In this document: piece by piece, positions 18,420-27,136 of the stretch
How positions within the stretch are numbered: the stretch's first letter is position 1
Layout of the letters: the number at the start of each line of letters is the position of its first letter
Assembly: GCF_011100465.1 (NCBI RefSeq)
Contig: NZ_CP049740.1
Location: 1,542,001 to 1,606,000, forward strand
Direction of reading: 5' to 3'
Source of the DNA: Jeotgalibaca arthritidis
Lineage (GTDB): Bacteria > Bacillota > Bacilli > Lactobacillales > Aerococcaceae
DNA length: 64,000 bases
Notes under the pieces: model-generated
Database searches by the model: none
The model's input: the letters and a program-made list of their open reading frames with translations, nothing else
Told to the model about the DNA's origin: nothing
Program-made: the position numbers and the translations under genes

Positions 18420-18881
18420 TTAATTGCCGAGCGTTGATTCGTAAGTTTCAACCATAGCTTTAACAAAAGCTTTCAAGTTTTCCACATCTTCTTCTTCAGC
18501 GTTCAAGTCCACTTTCACACCAGCTGCACCTTTTGTAGCACCAGTTTTTTCAAACTGTTGCTCAAAATCATCAACCGCCGTACAAAATTGCTCGTAGAAT
18601 GTATCACCAGAGCCAACAACGCCGTAAATTTTTCCAGTTAAATCAAATTCTTCTAATTCCTCATAAAAATCAACAATTTCATCCGGTAAATCGCCGTCCA
18701 CACCATACGTGTAGCTTGCGACAACGCAGTAGTCATAATCTTCAAAATCAGCTGGATCAGCTTGAACGCACTCAACCACGTCCACATCCACACCCGCTTC
18801 TTCAAATAATTCCGATGTAATATCGGCAATCTCTTCCGTATTTCCTGTTAAACTCGCAAAGACAATCAATGCTTGTGCCAT
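18420..18881 (-). CDS. Flavodoxin
   Basis: 153 residues. The FMN phosphate loop SLTGNTEE (residues about 9-16) and the acidic surface typical of short-chain flavodoxins (many Asp/Glu, theoretical pI low) are clear, as are YTYGVDGDLPDEIVDFYEEL and GVVGSGDTFYEQFC. It carries low-potential electrons in the cytoplasm. ATG start with AGAAGG upstream. A coiled-coil gene follows directly. Corrinoid enzymes often need flavodoxin for reactivation, but no link to the 21.9-kb gene is shown by position. Confidence 0.93.
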   Translation of the reverse strand: MAQALIVFASLTGNTEEIADITSELFEEAGVDVDVVECVQADPADFEDYDYCVVASYTYGVDGDLPDEIVDFYEELEEFDLTGKIYGVVGSGDTFYEQFCTAVDDFEQQFEKTGATKGAAGVKVDLNAEEEDVENLKAFVKAMVETYESTLGN

Positions 18882-18984
18882 GTTGAACCTTCTTTCTACT
18901 ATCCTTTTCCAAAGTATACCAAATTTTCACCTAGCTTACACCCACAAAGAAAATGATATAATAGAAAAAAAGGAGGGCGACACC

Positions 18985-19959
18985 ATGAAAGAAATCAAGT
19001 GGGCCATGATCGGTTGTGGCGATGTCACCGAGAAAAAGACTGGACCAGCTTTATACTCGGCGCAAGGGTCACGGCTAGTAGGGGTTTACAGCCGAACCAA
19101 AGAACGAGCAGAAGATTGGGTTAGACGGCACCAGCACGGCATCGTCTATGATACCATCGAACAGTTACTGGATGATTCAAGTGTTCAAGCTGTTTATATT
19201 GCCACACCACCTGATAGCCATTTTGATTATGCCATGAAGGTACTAGAAGCTGGCAAAATTCCGCTTATCGAGAAACCCATGGCCAGTGATTTTGTAGCGT
19301 GTCAAAACATTATTAAAAAAGCTAAACAAGTCGAGTTACCCCTCTATGTCAATTTCTACCGTCGTGGCTTGGAGAAGTTTCAAACGATTAAACAGCTTTT
19401 AGAAGACGGTGCTATTGGTGAGGTTTTGACAGTGACCATTCGCCATTATTCTCCATTAGATCCAGAACTCAAAACAGCGAATGACTTACCTTGGCGCTAC
19501 AAGAAAGAAGCTGGTGGCGGTAAAGCCTTGGACAGTCAAATTCATGTCATCGACTATTTAATGTGGTTGTTTGGGGATATCGAAGCCGTTAATGGGTTTG
19601 CCGCAAACCGGGCTGATGCTTATGAAGTAGAAGATACCATTGTCGTTAGCTTTAAATTTAAGTCTCAGGTCTTTGGGACGGCGACTTGGTCTTATGCAGC
19701 CAGCGAGTATGTCGATCAAGTCGATATTCAAGGCACAAAAGGGACCATGGGTTTTTCTGGAACAGGGGTTAATGACTTAAGAGTTAATGATGAAAATTAT
19801 CAGTTTGAAGCGCCCGATCATGTGGGATTGCCCTATATTCAGATGATCGTTGACCACTTATTAAGCGGTGGAGATTGTCCAGCAGACACCCATCAGGCCG
19901 CCCAAACGGTTTACTTTTTCGATCAGTTGCTGGCTGATTATCGGAGGGGTATTAGTTGA
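18985..19959 (+). CDS. Gfo/Idh/MocA-family oxidoreductase
   Basis: 324 residues from the ATG at 18985, behind AGGAGGGCG. Rossmann motif MIGCGDVTEKKTGPAL at residues about 7-22, EKP motif in LIEKPMAS (about 93-100), and substrate-domain motif GGGKALDSQIHVIDYL. The VTEKKTGPA start is typical of a Gfo/Idh subgroup acting on sugar-like substrates; the substrate is unknown. Divergent from flavodoxin. Only about a third identical by eye to the protein at 4037, so they are not a recent duplication. Confidence 0.87.
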   Translation: MKEIKWAMIGCGDVTEKKTGPALYSAQGSRLVGVYSRTKERAEDWVRRHQHGIVYDTIEQLLDDSSVQAVYIATPPDSHFDYAMKVLEAGKIPLIEKPMASDFVACQNIIKKAKQVELPLYVNFYRRGLEKFQTIKQLLEDGAIGEVLTVTIRHYSPLDPELKTANDLPWRYKKEAGGGKALDSQIHVIDYLMWLFGDIEAVNGFAANRADAYEVEDTIVVSFKFKSQVFGTATWSYAASEYVDQVDIQGTKGTMGFSGTGVNDLRVNDENYQFEAPDHVGLPYIQMIVDHLLSGGDCPADTHQAAQTVYFFDQLLADYRRGIS

Positions 19960-20010
19960 GTTGAGGCGTCATTTTGGTTACCATTAAGTTAAGAAAGGAT
20001 GGTAGATAAG

Positions 20011-20592
20011 ATGAAAGTATGGAGAACAGTAACGTTTACTGCATTTTCAGCCTTAGCACTCGCTGCTTGTAGCAATGAACCATCTCCGGGTGAAACACCG
20101 GTAAGTGATCCAGCGACTGAAAATAATTCAAGTGTTGTGGAGAGTTCAACAACAGATCAGGCGATGGCTGATGTGATTAGCATGGACCAAGCTTTGGATG
20201 TGTTTTGGCAAGAATACCCAGATGCTCAAATCAAGGAAGTTGATTTTGATGAGGACTGGGGAGAATGGACTTACCAAATCACGGGTATTTTTGAGGACCG
20301 TGAATACGAAGTCGAGATTAATGCCACAACGTCAAACGTTGAAAAAGTGGAAGATGATCGTTTAGATGATGACGACCGCGATGTTTTAACATTGGATGGT
20401 TTAATCACGCCAGACGAAGCAGTTTCGATTGCTAGGCAAGAAGTTGAAGCAGATGCGACCTTAGAAGGTTGGAATTTAAGCTTCGATGATGATCGTATGC
20501 AAGCCGAATATGAAGTTGAATTTAAAGGTAGTGACGACCGCGATGTTACTATTCATGCCGAAACAGGCGATGTCTTAGAAGTCGAGCGTTAA
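20011..20592 (+). CDS. PepSY-domain lipoprotein
   Basis: 193 residues from the ATG at 20011, the start best spaced from AAAGGATGG. A lipoprotein signal ends in the lipobox LAAC at about residue 20; a Ser/Thr/Pro-rich linker follows. Two tandem PepSY repeats occupy about 55-115 and 130-193, each ending in an AxTGxV-like turn (NATTSNVEKV, HAETGDVLEV). The mature protein is very acidic. PepSY domains are proposed protease-inhibitory or sensing modules at the cell surface. Monocistronic, with a strong terminator. Confidence 0.88.
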   Translation: MKVWRTVTFTAFSALALAACSNEPSPGETPVSDPATENNSSVVESSTTDQAMADVISMDQALDVFWQEYPDAQIKEVDFDEDWGEWTYQITGIFEDREYEVEINATTSNVEKVEDDRLDDDDRDVLTLDGLITPDEAVSIARQEVEADATLEGWNLSFDDDRMQAEYEVEFKGSDDRDVTIHAETGDVLEVER

Positions 20593-20603
20593 ATCATTAC
20601 AGT

Positions 20604-20646
20604 AGAGCTGTTAGGAAGCAAATGCTATTCCTAACAGCTCTTTTTC
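20604..20646 (+). terminator. Terminator of the PepSY lipoprotein gene
   Basis: AGAGCTGTTAGGA (20604-20616) pairs perfectly with TCCTAACAGCTCT (20629-20641), then five T. Confidence 0.95.
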
Positions 20647-20739
20647 GCCGGCTGTATCGCATAGGTGCAGAAAAAATGGTTCACTAATCACACCAACTAG
20701 ACAGAAGGAAGTCGTGTATGCTATAAATAAGTTAACGAA

Positions 20740-20753
20740 TGTAAGCGTTATCA
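20740..20753. promoter_or_regulatory. cre site (CcpA) between promoter and start of the opine-dehydrogenase gene
   Basis: TGTAAGCGTTATCA fits every fixed position of the cre consensus TGNAANCGNNNNCA. It sits 18 bases before the ATG and about 15 bases after a likely -10 (TATAAA, about 20721), where bound CcpA would block transcription. This indicates carbon-catabolite repression of the two-gene operon. Confidence 0.75.
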
Positions 20754-20771
20754 AAAAAAGGAGGTAATGTC

Positions 20772-21854
20772 ATGAAGGTAACTATTATTGGTGCAGGTAA
20801 TTCTGGTTTAGCCATGGCTGCCCACTTAACTCTAGAAGGCAATGATGTCACCTTGTGGAATCGGACTCGTGACCACATTGAGGCACTGATTGAAAATCCA
20901 ATCATCCATTGTTCAGGGATAATCAACGGAAATGCCAAAATTCACTGCGTGACAGATGACTTGGCGGTAGTACTCGAAAATCCGGAAATGGTCTTTGTGA
21001 CAACACCGGCTTTTTCACACGCAACACTAGCCAAGCAATTTGCCCACACCTTAAAAATAAATACGACCATTATCTTAAATCCAGGCCGAACATTTGGTGC
21101 CCTTGAATTTCACCATGAACTTAAACAAAACAATTCAACCATTAGTCCACTGATCGCCGAAACCCAAACCATTCTTTATACTTGCCGCAAAACGTCTGAT
21201 ACCGATGTCGAGATTTATGCCTTAAAGCAAGACGTCTTGATTTCGACCATAGAAGGTGCCGGCAATCAGGAATTGGTTCAGGCTTTACCGAGGTGTTTGC
21301 GCGATAAGTTTGTACCAGCCCAATCCATCATTGAAACATCTATCGGTAACGTGGGAATGATTATGCATTGCGCACCCATTTTACTAAATACGGGCTGGGT
21401 AGAAAGTGATCAACACGACTTTTGCTATTACCGAGAAGGCATTAGCCCGACCATTGCAAAATTTATCGAGAAGATGGACAAGGAAAGGCAAGATGTTGCG
21501 CGCTTACTTGGCCATCCGATTGAATCAGCTATGGAATGGATGAAGCGGACCTATGCGATTGAAGGGGATTGCTTTTATGATGTCATTCAAAATAATGATG
21601 CCTACCAAACTATTCTCGGTCCAAAAAATTTACACCATCGCTATGTGACGGAAGATATTCCAACGGGTTTAGTGCCACTAGAAGCAGTGGGCAAGGAATT
21701 GGGATTGGCGATGACACACATTGGCTTAATTATTGACCTAGCTTCTGCCTTACTAGATATTGATTTTCGCAAAGAAGGCCGTAATTTAAGGGATGTTATT
21801 GATAACAACCAACTGTCCCTTCACCATATCTTAAATGAGGAGGGTGCCAAATGA
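20772..21854 (+). CDS. Octopine/nopaline (opine) dehydrogenase-family enzyme
   Basis: 360 residues. N-terminal dinucleotide fold with GAGNSGLAMAAHL (7-19), a GWNRT-like LWNRTRDH second strand, and LNPGRTFGALEF. The C-terminal octopine-DH domain shows IGNVGMIMHCAPILLNTGW (about 193-211) with the conserved catalytic His, and later helices to 355. Family members reductively join or oxidatively split an amino acid and a 2-oxoacid using NAD(P)H. GGAGG ribosome site 6 bases upstream. Its stop overlaps the next ATG by 4 bases, so the partner is made in step. Direction and substrate unknown; amino-acid catabolism is favoured by the cre site. Confidence 0.85.
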   Translation: MKVTIIGAGNSGLAMAAHLTLEGNDVTLWNRTRDHIEALIENPIIHCSGIINGNAKIHCVTDDLAVVLENPEMVFVTTPAFSHATLAKQFAHTLKINTTIILNPGRTFGALEFHHELKQNNSTISPLIAETQTILYTCRKTSDTDVEIYALKQDVLISTIEGAGNQELVQALPRCLRDKFVPAQSIIETSIGNVGMIMHCAPILLNTGWVESDQHDFCYYREGISPTIAKFIEKMDKERQDVARLLGHPIESAMEWMKRTYAIEGDCFYDVIQNNDAYQTILGPKNLHHRYVTEDIPTGLVPLEAVGKELGLAMTHIGLIIDLASALLDIDFRKEGRNLRDVIDNNQLSLHHILNEEGAK

Positions 21855-23773
21855 CCATTAAAGACCAAGAAAAATTTGCCCTTTTGAAACCGGCACTGGA
21901 TGCTCACACACTAGGCGTCAATGCAGCGGCCGAGCTATTAAGAGATTGTGGCTACGAAGTTTTAACCGGTGACACAGAACTGTCTCGCATCATTAACGAC
22001 ATCCGTTATGCCACTAACCAAGAAAAATTAATCCGTTGGCTAAAAGAAAACCAGATTAGCTATATTGGATTGAGTTACCGCTTGGACGAGCAAGAAGCGG
22101 CTGACATGGTAGGTCATGTGCTCTACAGTTTGCGGTCCCACAATATGTTATCCCAACAAGGCGGACCTATTAATGGCGTTTCTTTTGGAGGGTTACCTGG
22201 TGCTTGCCGACTGGTGGAGAAAGTATCAAATGGCTATGTCCTGACCTTTCAAGGGAGTGAAACACCCCAAGAAACGTTAGAAAAATACGGTGTACCTAAA
22301 GATAGAATTCCAGCTGACATGAAAGAAGGCAGCAAGTACGATGAGCAGTTATTAACATTTGGCCAATCTATAATCCGCGAAAAAGCCTACTTAGACTTTA
22401 AGCCTATTAAACGAAAAACGTATACCGATTTTGGAACAACAAAGGACACCCTTGTAAAACGCTTAGAAGCAACCTTAACTGACAACTTTCCGCCATTGAT
22501 GCGCGCCCATGTTGGTCCTTATTCCTCCAACTTAAGCCGCCAGGAAAATGTCAAAGACTTCCTCAATTGGTGCCAACACCTGTCCGATACTCGCTATTTA
22601 GACATTTTATCTATTGGAAGTTCCCAATTATCTCAGTCCAATTTTGGTGAAGAGTGGGGCGACCAACCTAATGGGGGCGGCGTACCAGTTAATAGTAAAG
22701 AAGAATTCGAACAGATTCGAGAAACTGCTAGCCCCATGTTAGTGCGCACCTATTCCGGTACAAAGCGAACGGTTGAAATGGCTCAAGTATATGAAGACCA
22801 CCTCAATATCGCTTGGCACGCCCTGTCATTATGGTGGTTTAATAAGATGGACGGCAGGGGTCCTAATGATGTCTATCAAAATTTAAAGAACCATATCGAA
22901 ACAATGGCCTATATCGCTAAAACGGACAAGCCCTTTGAACCCAATACGCCTCACCATTTTGCCTTTAGAGGGGCGGATGATACCACCTATGTCCTGTCTG
23001 CTTATCTAGCTGCTAAACTAGCAAAAAAAATGGGCATCAAAACCTTTATCCTGCAAGTCATGTTAAATACTCCCCGCTACACTTGGGGGATTCAAGACTT
23101 AGCAAAAGCCAGAGCTATGCTAGCTTTAATCAAACCGCTCGAAGACGACCATTTTAAAGTCATCTTACAACCTCGAGCAGGACTGGATTATTTTTCACCT
23201 GACCTAGACCAAGCGCGTGCTCAACTCGCTGCAGTGTCTGCCCTTATTGATGACATTGAGCCAAGCAATGAACAAAGCCCACCGCTACTTCATGTGGTCA
23301 GCTATTCAGAAGCCGCTCATTTGGCGACACCGCCCATCATCAATGAGAGCGTCCAAATTACCCACTATGCAATTCAGCGCTACCGCCAACTGAAAAGGGA
23401 AGGCCTTGTTGCTGATATGAGCCAAAACGATGACGTCGCCAACCGTACCGAACAACTGATTAAAAAAGTAACCCATTTAGTCAATGCGATTGAATCCCAT
23501 ATTCCAAACCCTTATTCCGCAGAAGGCTTCTATATCATCTTTGCCAGTGGATTTATGCCGACGCCATATATTTGGGCTGAAAAAGAAGAATTTCAATTTG
23601 CTACCCATTGGCGGACGAAACCAATAAAAGGCGGCGTCCAAGTTGTCGATCAAGATGGTCAAACAGTATCTGCCCAGCAAATTGCTGATTTTGCTATTAA
23701 AAATATCCCTGAAATCACTTATCGATTGCAGCAAAAAAAGGCTATTTTTTTGTCTAATAATCAAAAATTATAA
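21851..23773 (+). CDS. Large protein with N-terminal cobalamin-binding domain, mutase-E-like (inferred)
   Basis: 640 residues. The base-off corrinoid signature DxHxxG is present as DAHTLG (17-22), followed at normal spacing by SxL in GLSYRLD (75-78) and GG in SFGGLPG (113-114); His19 would be the lower cobalt ligand. Residues about 200-520 read like a TIM-barrel catalytic domain, with PNGGGVPVNSKEEF and RTYSGTKRTVEMAQV reminiscent of glutamate/methylaspartate mutase E, and the last 100 residues include FMPTPYIWAEKEEF. Fusion of the B12 domain to the front of the large subunit differs from classic two-subunit MutS/MutE. Coupled to the opine dehydrogenase by ATGA. Catalytic assignment is inference; the B12 motif is seen. 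Confidence 0.7.
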   Translation: MTIKDQEKFALLKPALDAHTLGVNAAAELLRDCGYEVLTGDTELSRIINDIRYATNQEKLIRWLKENQISYIGLSYRLDEQEAADMVGHVLYSLRSHNMLSQQGGPINGVSFGGLPGACRLVEKVSNGYVLTFQGSETPQETLEKYGVPKDRIPADMKEGSKYDEQLLTFGQSIIREKAYLDFKPIKRKTYTDFGTTKDTLVKRLEATLTDNFPPLMRAHVGPYSSNLSRQENVKDFLNWCQHLSDTRYLDILSIGSSQLSQSNFGEEWGDQPNGGGVPVNSKEEFEQIRETASPMLVRTYSGTKRTVEMAQVYEDHLNIAWHALSLWWFNKMDGRGPNDVYQNLKNHIETMAYIAKTDKPFEPNTPHHFAFRGADDTTYVLSAYLAAKLAKKMGIKTFILQVMLNTPRYTWGIQDLAKARAMLALIKPLEDDHFKVILQPRAGLDYFSPDLDQARAQLAAVSALIDDIEPSNEQSPPLLHVVSYSEAAHLATPPIINESVQITHYAIQRYRQLKREGLVADMSQNDDVANRTEQLIKKVTHLVNAIESHIPNPYSAEGFYIIFASGFMPTPYIWAEKEEFQFATHWRTKPIKGGVQVVDQDGQTVSAQQIADFAIKNIPEITYRLQQKKAIFLSNNQKL

Positions 23774-23800
23774 AAAAGTTTCATTTTTTTAACTTCGTGA

Positions 23801-23806
23801 TATAAT
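23801..23806 (+). promoter_or_regulatory. Probable -10 of the alanine dehydrogenase promoter
   Basis: TATAAT in GTGATATAATAAC, with a weak TTTCAT-type -35 about 17 bases upstream. It leaves a leader of more than 200 bases before ald, in which I see no named riboswitch. Confidence 0.45.
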
Positions 23807-24026
23807 AACAAAGTAATCGTTTTCTAATCATCTTTTCATCCATTAATTAATGCGGATGTTTTGAATGAAGTGTAGAAAAGTGTTAAGGTATTAGAGAGAA
23901 ATGACACATTCAGCTATCTTTTGTATCAAAATAAAGCGAACAAATATTTTGGTTGAAATTTCACAATGTCATTAAATAGAAGCGTATGTAGATAGTTGAA
24001 AACAAAAAATTGGAGGAATATAGTTT

Positions 24027-25142
24027 ATGCTAATCGGAATACCGAAAGAAGTTAAGAACAACGAGAATCGTGTAGGAATTACACCACTTGGGGTCGAATT
24101 GCTCGTTCAAAACGGCCACACAGTTATGGTGGAAACTAACGGAGGCGTTGGTTCCGGATTCACTGATGAGCAATATCGCGAAGCTGGTGCGACCATTGAA
24201 GAAACTGCAGAAAAAGTTTGGTCTGCAGAGATGATCATTAAAGTAAAAGAACCTTTAGAATCAGAATATAAATATTTTAGAAAAGACTTAATTCTTTTCA
24301 CTTACTTGCACTTAGCGAATGAGCCTGCTTTAGCAACGGCTCTAGAAGAAGCAGGGGTTGTCGCAATTGGTTATGAAACGATGATTGGAGAAGCTGGCGA
24401 CCTGCCACTATTAAACCCAATGAGTGTGATTGCTGGTCGTTTATCAGTACAAATCGGGGCACAATTCTTAGAAAGCCAATACGGCGGTAAAGGTGTGCTT
24501 ATTGGAGGCGTACCAGGTGTTAGAAACGGAAAAGTTGTCATCATCGGTGGTGGTGTATCTGGACGTAACGCCTTGCAAATCGCGTTAGGTATGGGCGCTC
24601 ATTGTACCGTTTTAGATGTGAAACCAGAAGTCTTGAGTGAAATCGAAGACCTATACGGAAGTGAAGTCGTAACCTTAATGTCTAACGAAGTAAACATCGC
24701 CAATGCCATTAAAGATGCCGATATTGTTGTGGGGGCTGTTTTAATCCCAGGACGTAAAGCACCAACATTAGTTTCAGAAGAAATGGTAGCTGACATGCAA
24801 CCCGGATCTGTCATTGTCGATATTGCAGTTGACCAAGGTGGTATTTTCGCTACGGAAGATCACGTGACATCTCATGATGATCCGATTTACGTGAAACATG
24901 GTGTCTTACACTATGCTGTTCCGAATATGCCAGGTGCAGTATCACGCACATCAACCATTGCTTTGACTAACGTTACCTTGCCATATGCTGTTAAAATTGC
25001 TAACCAAGGTCATGTTGAAGCTGCTAAAGCTGATTCAACTATTTTAACTGGATACAACGTCTTCCAAGGTAAAATAACCAATAAAGATGTCGCAGAATCG
25101 TTGGAAAAAGAATACGTTGCTATTGAAGAATTAATCAAATAA
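24027..25142 (+). CDS. ald: Alanine dehydrogenase
   Basis: 371 residues, standard length. Interconverts L-alanine and pyruvate plus ammonia with NAD. Diagnostic N-terminus [17 protein letters not shown], catalytic Lys in [11 protein letters not shown] and His in LHLANEP, and the NAD-binding [18 protein letters not shown] near residue 172. The C-terminal [19 protein letters not shown] is family-typical. GGAGGA ribosome site. It lies 253 bases after the opine-dehydrogenase/B12 operon with its own promoter; both deal with amino acids and may be functionally linked. Confidence 0.97.
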   Translation: MLIGIPKEVKNNENRVGITPLGVELLVQNGHTVMVETNGGVGSGFTDEQYREAGATIEETAEKVWSAEMIIKVKEPLESEYKYFRKDLILFTYLHLANEPALATALEEAGVVAIGYETMIGEAGDLPLLNPMSVIAGRLSVQIGAQFLESQYGGKGVLIGGVPGVRNGKVVIIGGGVSGRNALQIALGMGAHCTVLDVKPEVLSEIEDLYGSEVVTLMSNEVNIANAIKDADIVVGAVLIPGRKAPTLVSEEMVADMQPGSVIVDIAVDQGGIFATEDHVTSHDDPIYVKHGVLHYAVPNMPGAVSRTSTIALTNVTLPYAVKIANQGHVEAAKADSTILTGYNVFQGKITNKDVAESLEKEYVAIEELIK

Positions 25143-25144
25143 GA

Positions 25145-25172
25145 AAAAGCCGCTCGTGAGAGCGGCTTTTTT
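25145..25172 (+). terminator. Terminator of ald
   Basis: AAGCCGCTC and GAGCGGCTT pair around GTGA, followed by six T. Confidence 0.95.
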
Positions 25173-25203
25173 GTGTCCAAATGTAAGATACAGCTCATTT
25201 TTT

Positions 25204-25411
25204 ATAGACTAGGGGATTATAAGTTCAGCCATCAATGTCTAGCTCCCAAGTCCTGGCCTACTGAAAAAAAGATAAATTTGCCCCATTGCGCGCTTCGCTG
25301 CTCGCTAACGCATATCATTCGACTAACCCGCTGAAGCGTGAAGTCTCCTGACAATTCAGGGTCAAATTTCCTATTTTTTCATAGGCCAATGCGGACTTGT
25401 CCGCTTTTCTT
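25204..25411 (+). repeat. Dispersed intergenic element, full-length copy C
   Basis: About 208 bp nearly identical to copy A, same orientation, about 30 bases after the ald terminator. Unlike copy A it is bracketed by GATACAGCT (25187-25195) and AGCTGTATC (25413-25421), a perfect 9-bp inverted repeat that may be the element's outer terminus or an older element it landed in. Confidence 0.88.
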
Positions 25412-25481
25412 ATAGCTGTATCGACAGGATTGTCGGCAGAGTGATCAGCGATATGGGTTACTTTTTTAAATTATTTCAAAA

Positions 25482-25592
25482 GGAATGTTAAGTCGTTTAC
25501 TTGAGCCATCTGAAATTGAAGCAACTGCACTATTCTTAGCATCAGACGGTGCCACAGCGATTACTGGCGAATCAAGGAACTTCAGCACATAA
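25482..25592 (+). pseudogene. C-terminal remnant of a short-chain dehydrogenase (SDR)
   Basis: The frame GMLSRLLEPSEIEATALFLA followed by SDGATAITGES matches the conserved C-terminal region of classical SDRs (EPxEIAxxxxFLASDxAxxITG). Nothing of the Rossmann N-terminus remains, and the last residues run into the first hairpin unit of array 3. Coding relic about 36 residues long. Confidence 0.75.
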
Positions 25593-25776
25593 AAACATTC
25601 TGAACTTCCTCAAACTAGCAAAATGAGTGAATAGAACGTCCAAAATGTATTTATATTCACTCAAACCAGCAAAATGAGTGAATAGAACCGCCAAAAAGCA
25701 TTTCTATTCACTCAAATCAAGCTAAATAGTTAACAGTGCAGCAAAAAGCCACCCCACAGAGCCTTTTGCTGCACTA
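25574..25776. repeat. Tandem hairpin array 3 (51-bp period, mixed stems)
   Basis: Unit 1 (about 25575) has arms AGGAACTTCAG/CTGAACTTCCT with one internal mismatch; units 2 and 3 (GAGTGAATAGAA at 25625 and 25676, exactly 51 bp apart) have arms GAGTGAATA/TATTCACTC. A fourth hairpin AGTGCAGCAAAA/TTTTGCTGCACT at 25735-25776 ends in a run of A and may act as a terminator. Loops again contain CCAAAA. Confidence 0.82.
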
Positions 25777-25823
25777 TTAAAAAAAAAACGAGCTGTTTAT
25801 TTAGTTTTTTGAAAAAAATAGAT

Positions 25824-25829
25824 TATAAT
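25824..25829 (+). promoter_or_regulatory. Promoter -10 for the ABC exporter operon
   Basis: TATAAT preceded 17 bases upstream by a TTAGTT -35-like hexamer. It would give a leader of about 200 bases with a large hairpin. A second TATAAT at 25946-25951 lies behind that hairpin. Confidence 0.5.
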
Positions 25830-25885
25830 GGTGTCAATTGTTTGAACTTATCTCAACAAAGGGATAAAGTATCAAAATGGGCCGG

Positions 25886-25940
25886 GAAAAATGAAGCAGC
25901 TAGCTGATGATTTTAGCTAGCTACTATCGTTCGATTTTTC
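25886..25940 (+). promoter_or_regulatory. Leader hairpin upstream of the Hrt-like exporter
   Basis: GAAAAATGAA ... TTCGATTTTTC outer arms with an inner perfect AGCTAGCT/TAGCTAGCT stem. It ends in a short T-run and could be an attenuator for the downstream operon or a terminator for upstream transcription. Confidence 0.45.
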
Positions 25941-26032
25941 TTGTATATAATGAGAGGGGAAAGGGAACATGTTGTAATGTTTCTGAATGATATACAGATA
26001 AAAAATAAAAATTGAATATAGGAGATAGAAAA

Positions 26033-27124
26033 ATGTTCTTAGCATGGAATGAAATTAAACACTCAAAAACCAGATTTGCATTAATTATTGGCGTGATGGT
26101 GCTTGTATCTTACTTGGTGTATTTCTTAGTGGGACTGGCTTACGGCCTTGCACAGGAAAACCGCACAAGTGTGGATAAATGGGGAGCAGATGCCATTATT
26201 TTAACGGATGAATCTAACTCGAACATCAACATGTCAATGATGGCACGTAGCGTTGTGGATGATGTGGAAGCACCTGAAATTGCGATTTTAGGTCAAACAC
26301 CTAACGTTGTTCGTCAAGAAGGATCAACGTCTGATGACGAAAAAATTACTGTAACATTTTTTGGAATTAATTCTGATGAGTTTATTATGCCAGAAGTGAT
26401 TGATGGCGAAACTTTTACGAAAGACAACCAAGTGGTAGCTGACATCAGTATGCAAGAGCAATACGGTGTGGAAATTGGTGACACCCTTGAATTAGCAGGG
26501 ACAGAGTTAACGATTGAAGTCGTTGGCTTTACGGAAGATGCGAAATTCAACGTAGCGCCGGTTCTTTACACAACAGTTGGCACTTACCAAGAAGTTCGTT
26601 TTGAACAAATCGATGAATCTGAAACAGGCCGTGTGTCTGCTATCATCGCAAAAAGTGACACAGAAGACCTTAGCGATATTAAACTAAATAACGATAATTT
26701 ACGCGTTTATTCTATCAAAGATTACATCAATGAAATCCCAGGTTATACAGCGCAAGTTCTAACATTTGGCTTGATGATTGGGTTCTTGATTGTGATTGCA
26801 GCAGTTGTTATTGGTATTTTTATTTACGTTTTAACGCTTCAAAAAGCAAGTTTGTTTGGTGTGATGAAAGCACAAGGGATTTCGAACTTCTACATTTCTA
26901 AATCTGTTGTTGCTCAAACATTCCTTCTATCAGCAATCGGAGTGGGAACCGGTCTATTATTGACTGTGGGAACATCTCTTGTATTGCCAGCATCCGTTCC
27001 TTACCGCACGAATGTCGTATTCCTAGCAGCGATTACAGCTATGCTGATCTTTTTCGCTATTATGGGTGCACTATTCTCAGTAAGAACAGTTGTGAAAATT
27101 GATCCATTGGAAGCAATCGGATAG
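26033..27124 (+). CDS. ABC exporter permease, FtsX/MacB type (HrtB-like)
   Basis: 363 residues from the ATG at 26033 behind AGGAGAT. Topology is that of an FtsX-like permease: TM1 about 16-38, a 200-residue extracellular domain (about 40-235), then TMs at about 240-265, 290-315 and 330-350. The start MFLAWNEIKHSKTRFALIIG and GLAQEN are like heme-exporter permease HrtB. It pairs with the ATPase 12 bases downstream. No HssRS or HrtR regulator is adjacent, so heme as substrate is only likely. Confidence 0.82.
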   Translation: MFLAWNEIKHSKTRFALIIGVMVLVSYLVYFLVGLAYGLAQENRTSVDKWGADAIILTDESNSNINMSMMARSVVDDVEAPEIAILGQTPNVVRQEGSTSDDEKITVTFFGINSDEFIMPEVIDGETFTKDNQVVADISMQEQYGVEIGDTLELAGTELTIEVVGFTEDAKFNVAPVLYTTVGTYQEVRFEQIDESETGRVSAIIAKSDTEDLSDIKLNNDNLRVYSIKDYINEIPGYTAQVLTFGLMIGFLIVIAAVVIGIFIYVLTLQKASLFGVMKAQGISNFYISKSVVAQTFLLSAIGVGTGLLLTVGTSLVLPASVPYRTNVVFLAAITAMLIFFAIMGALFSVRTVVKIDPLEAIG

Positions 27125-27136
27125 GAGGACATTAAA

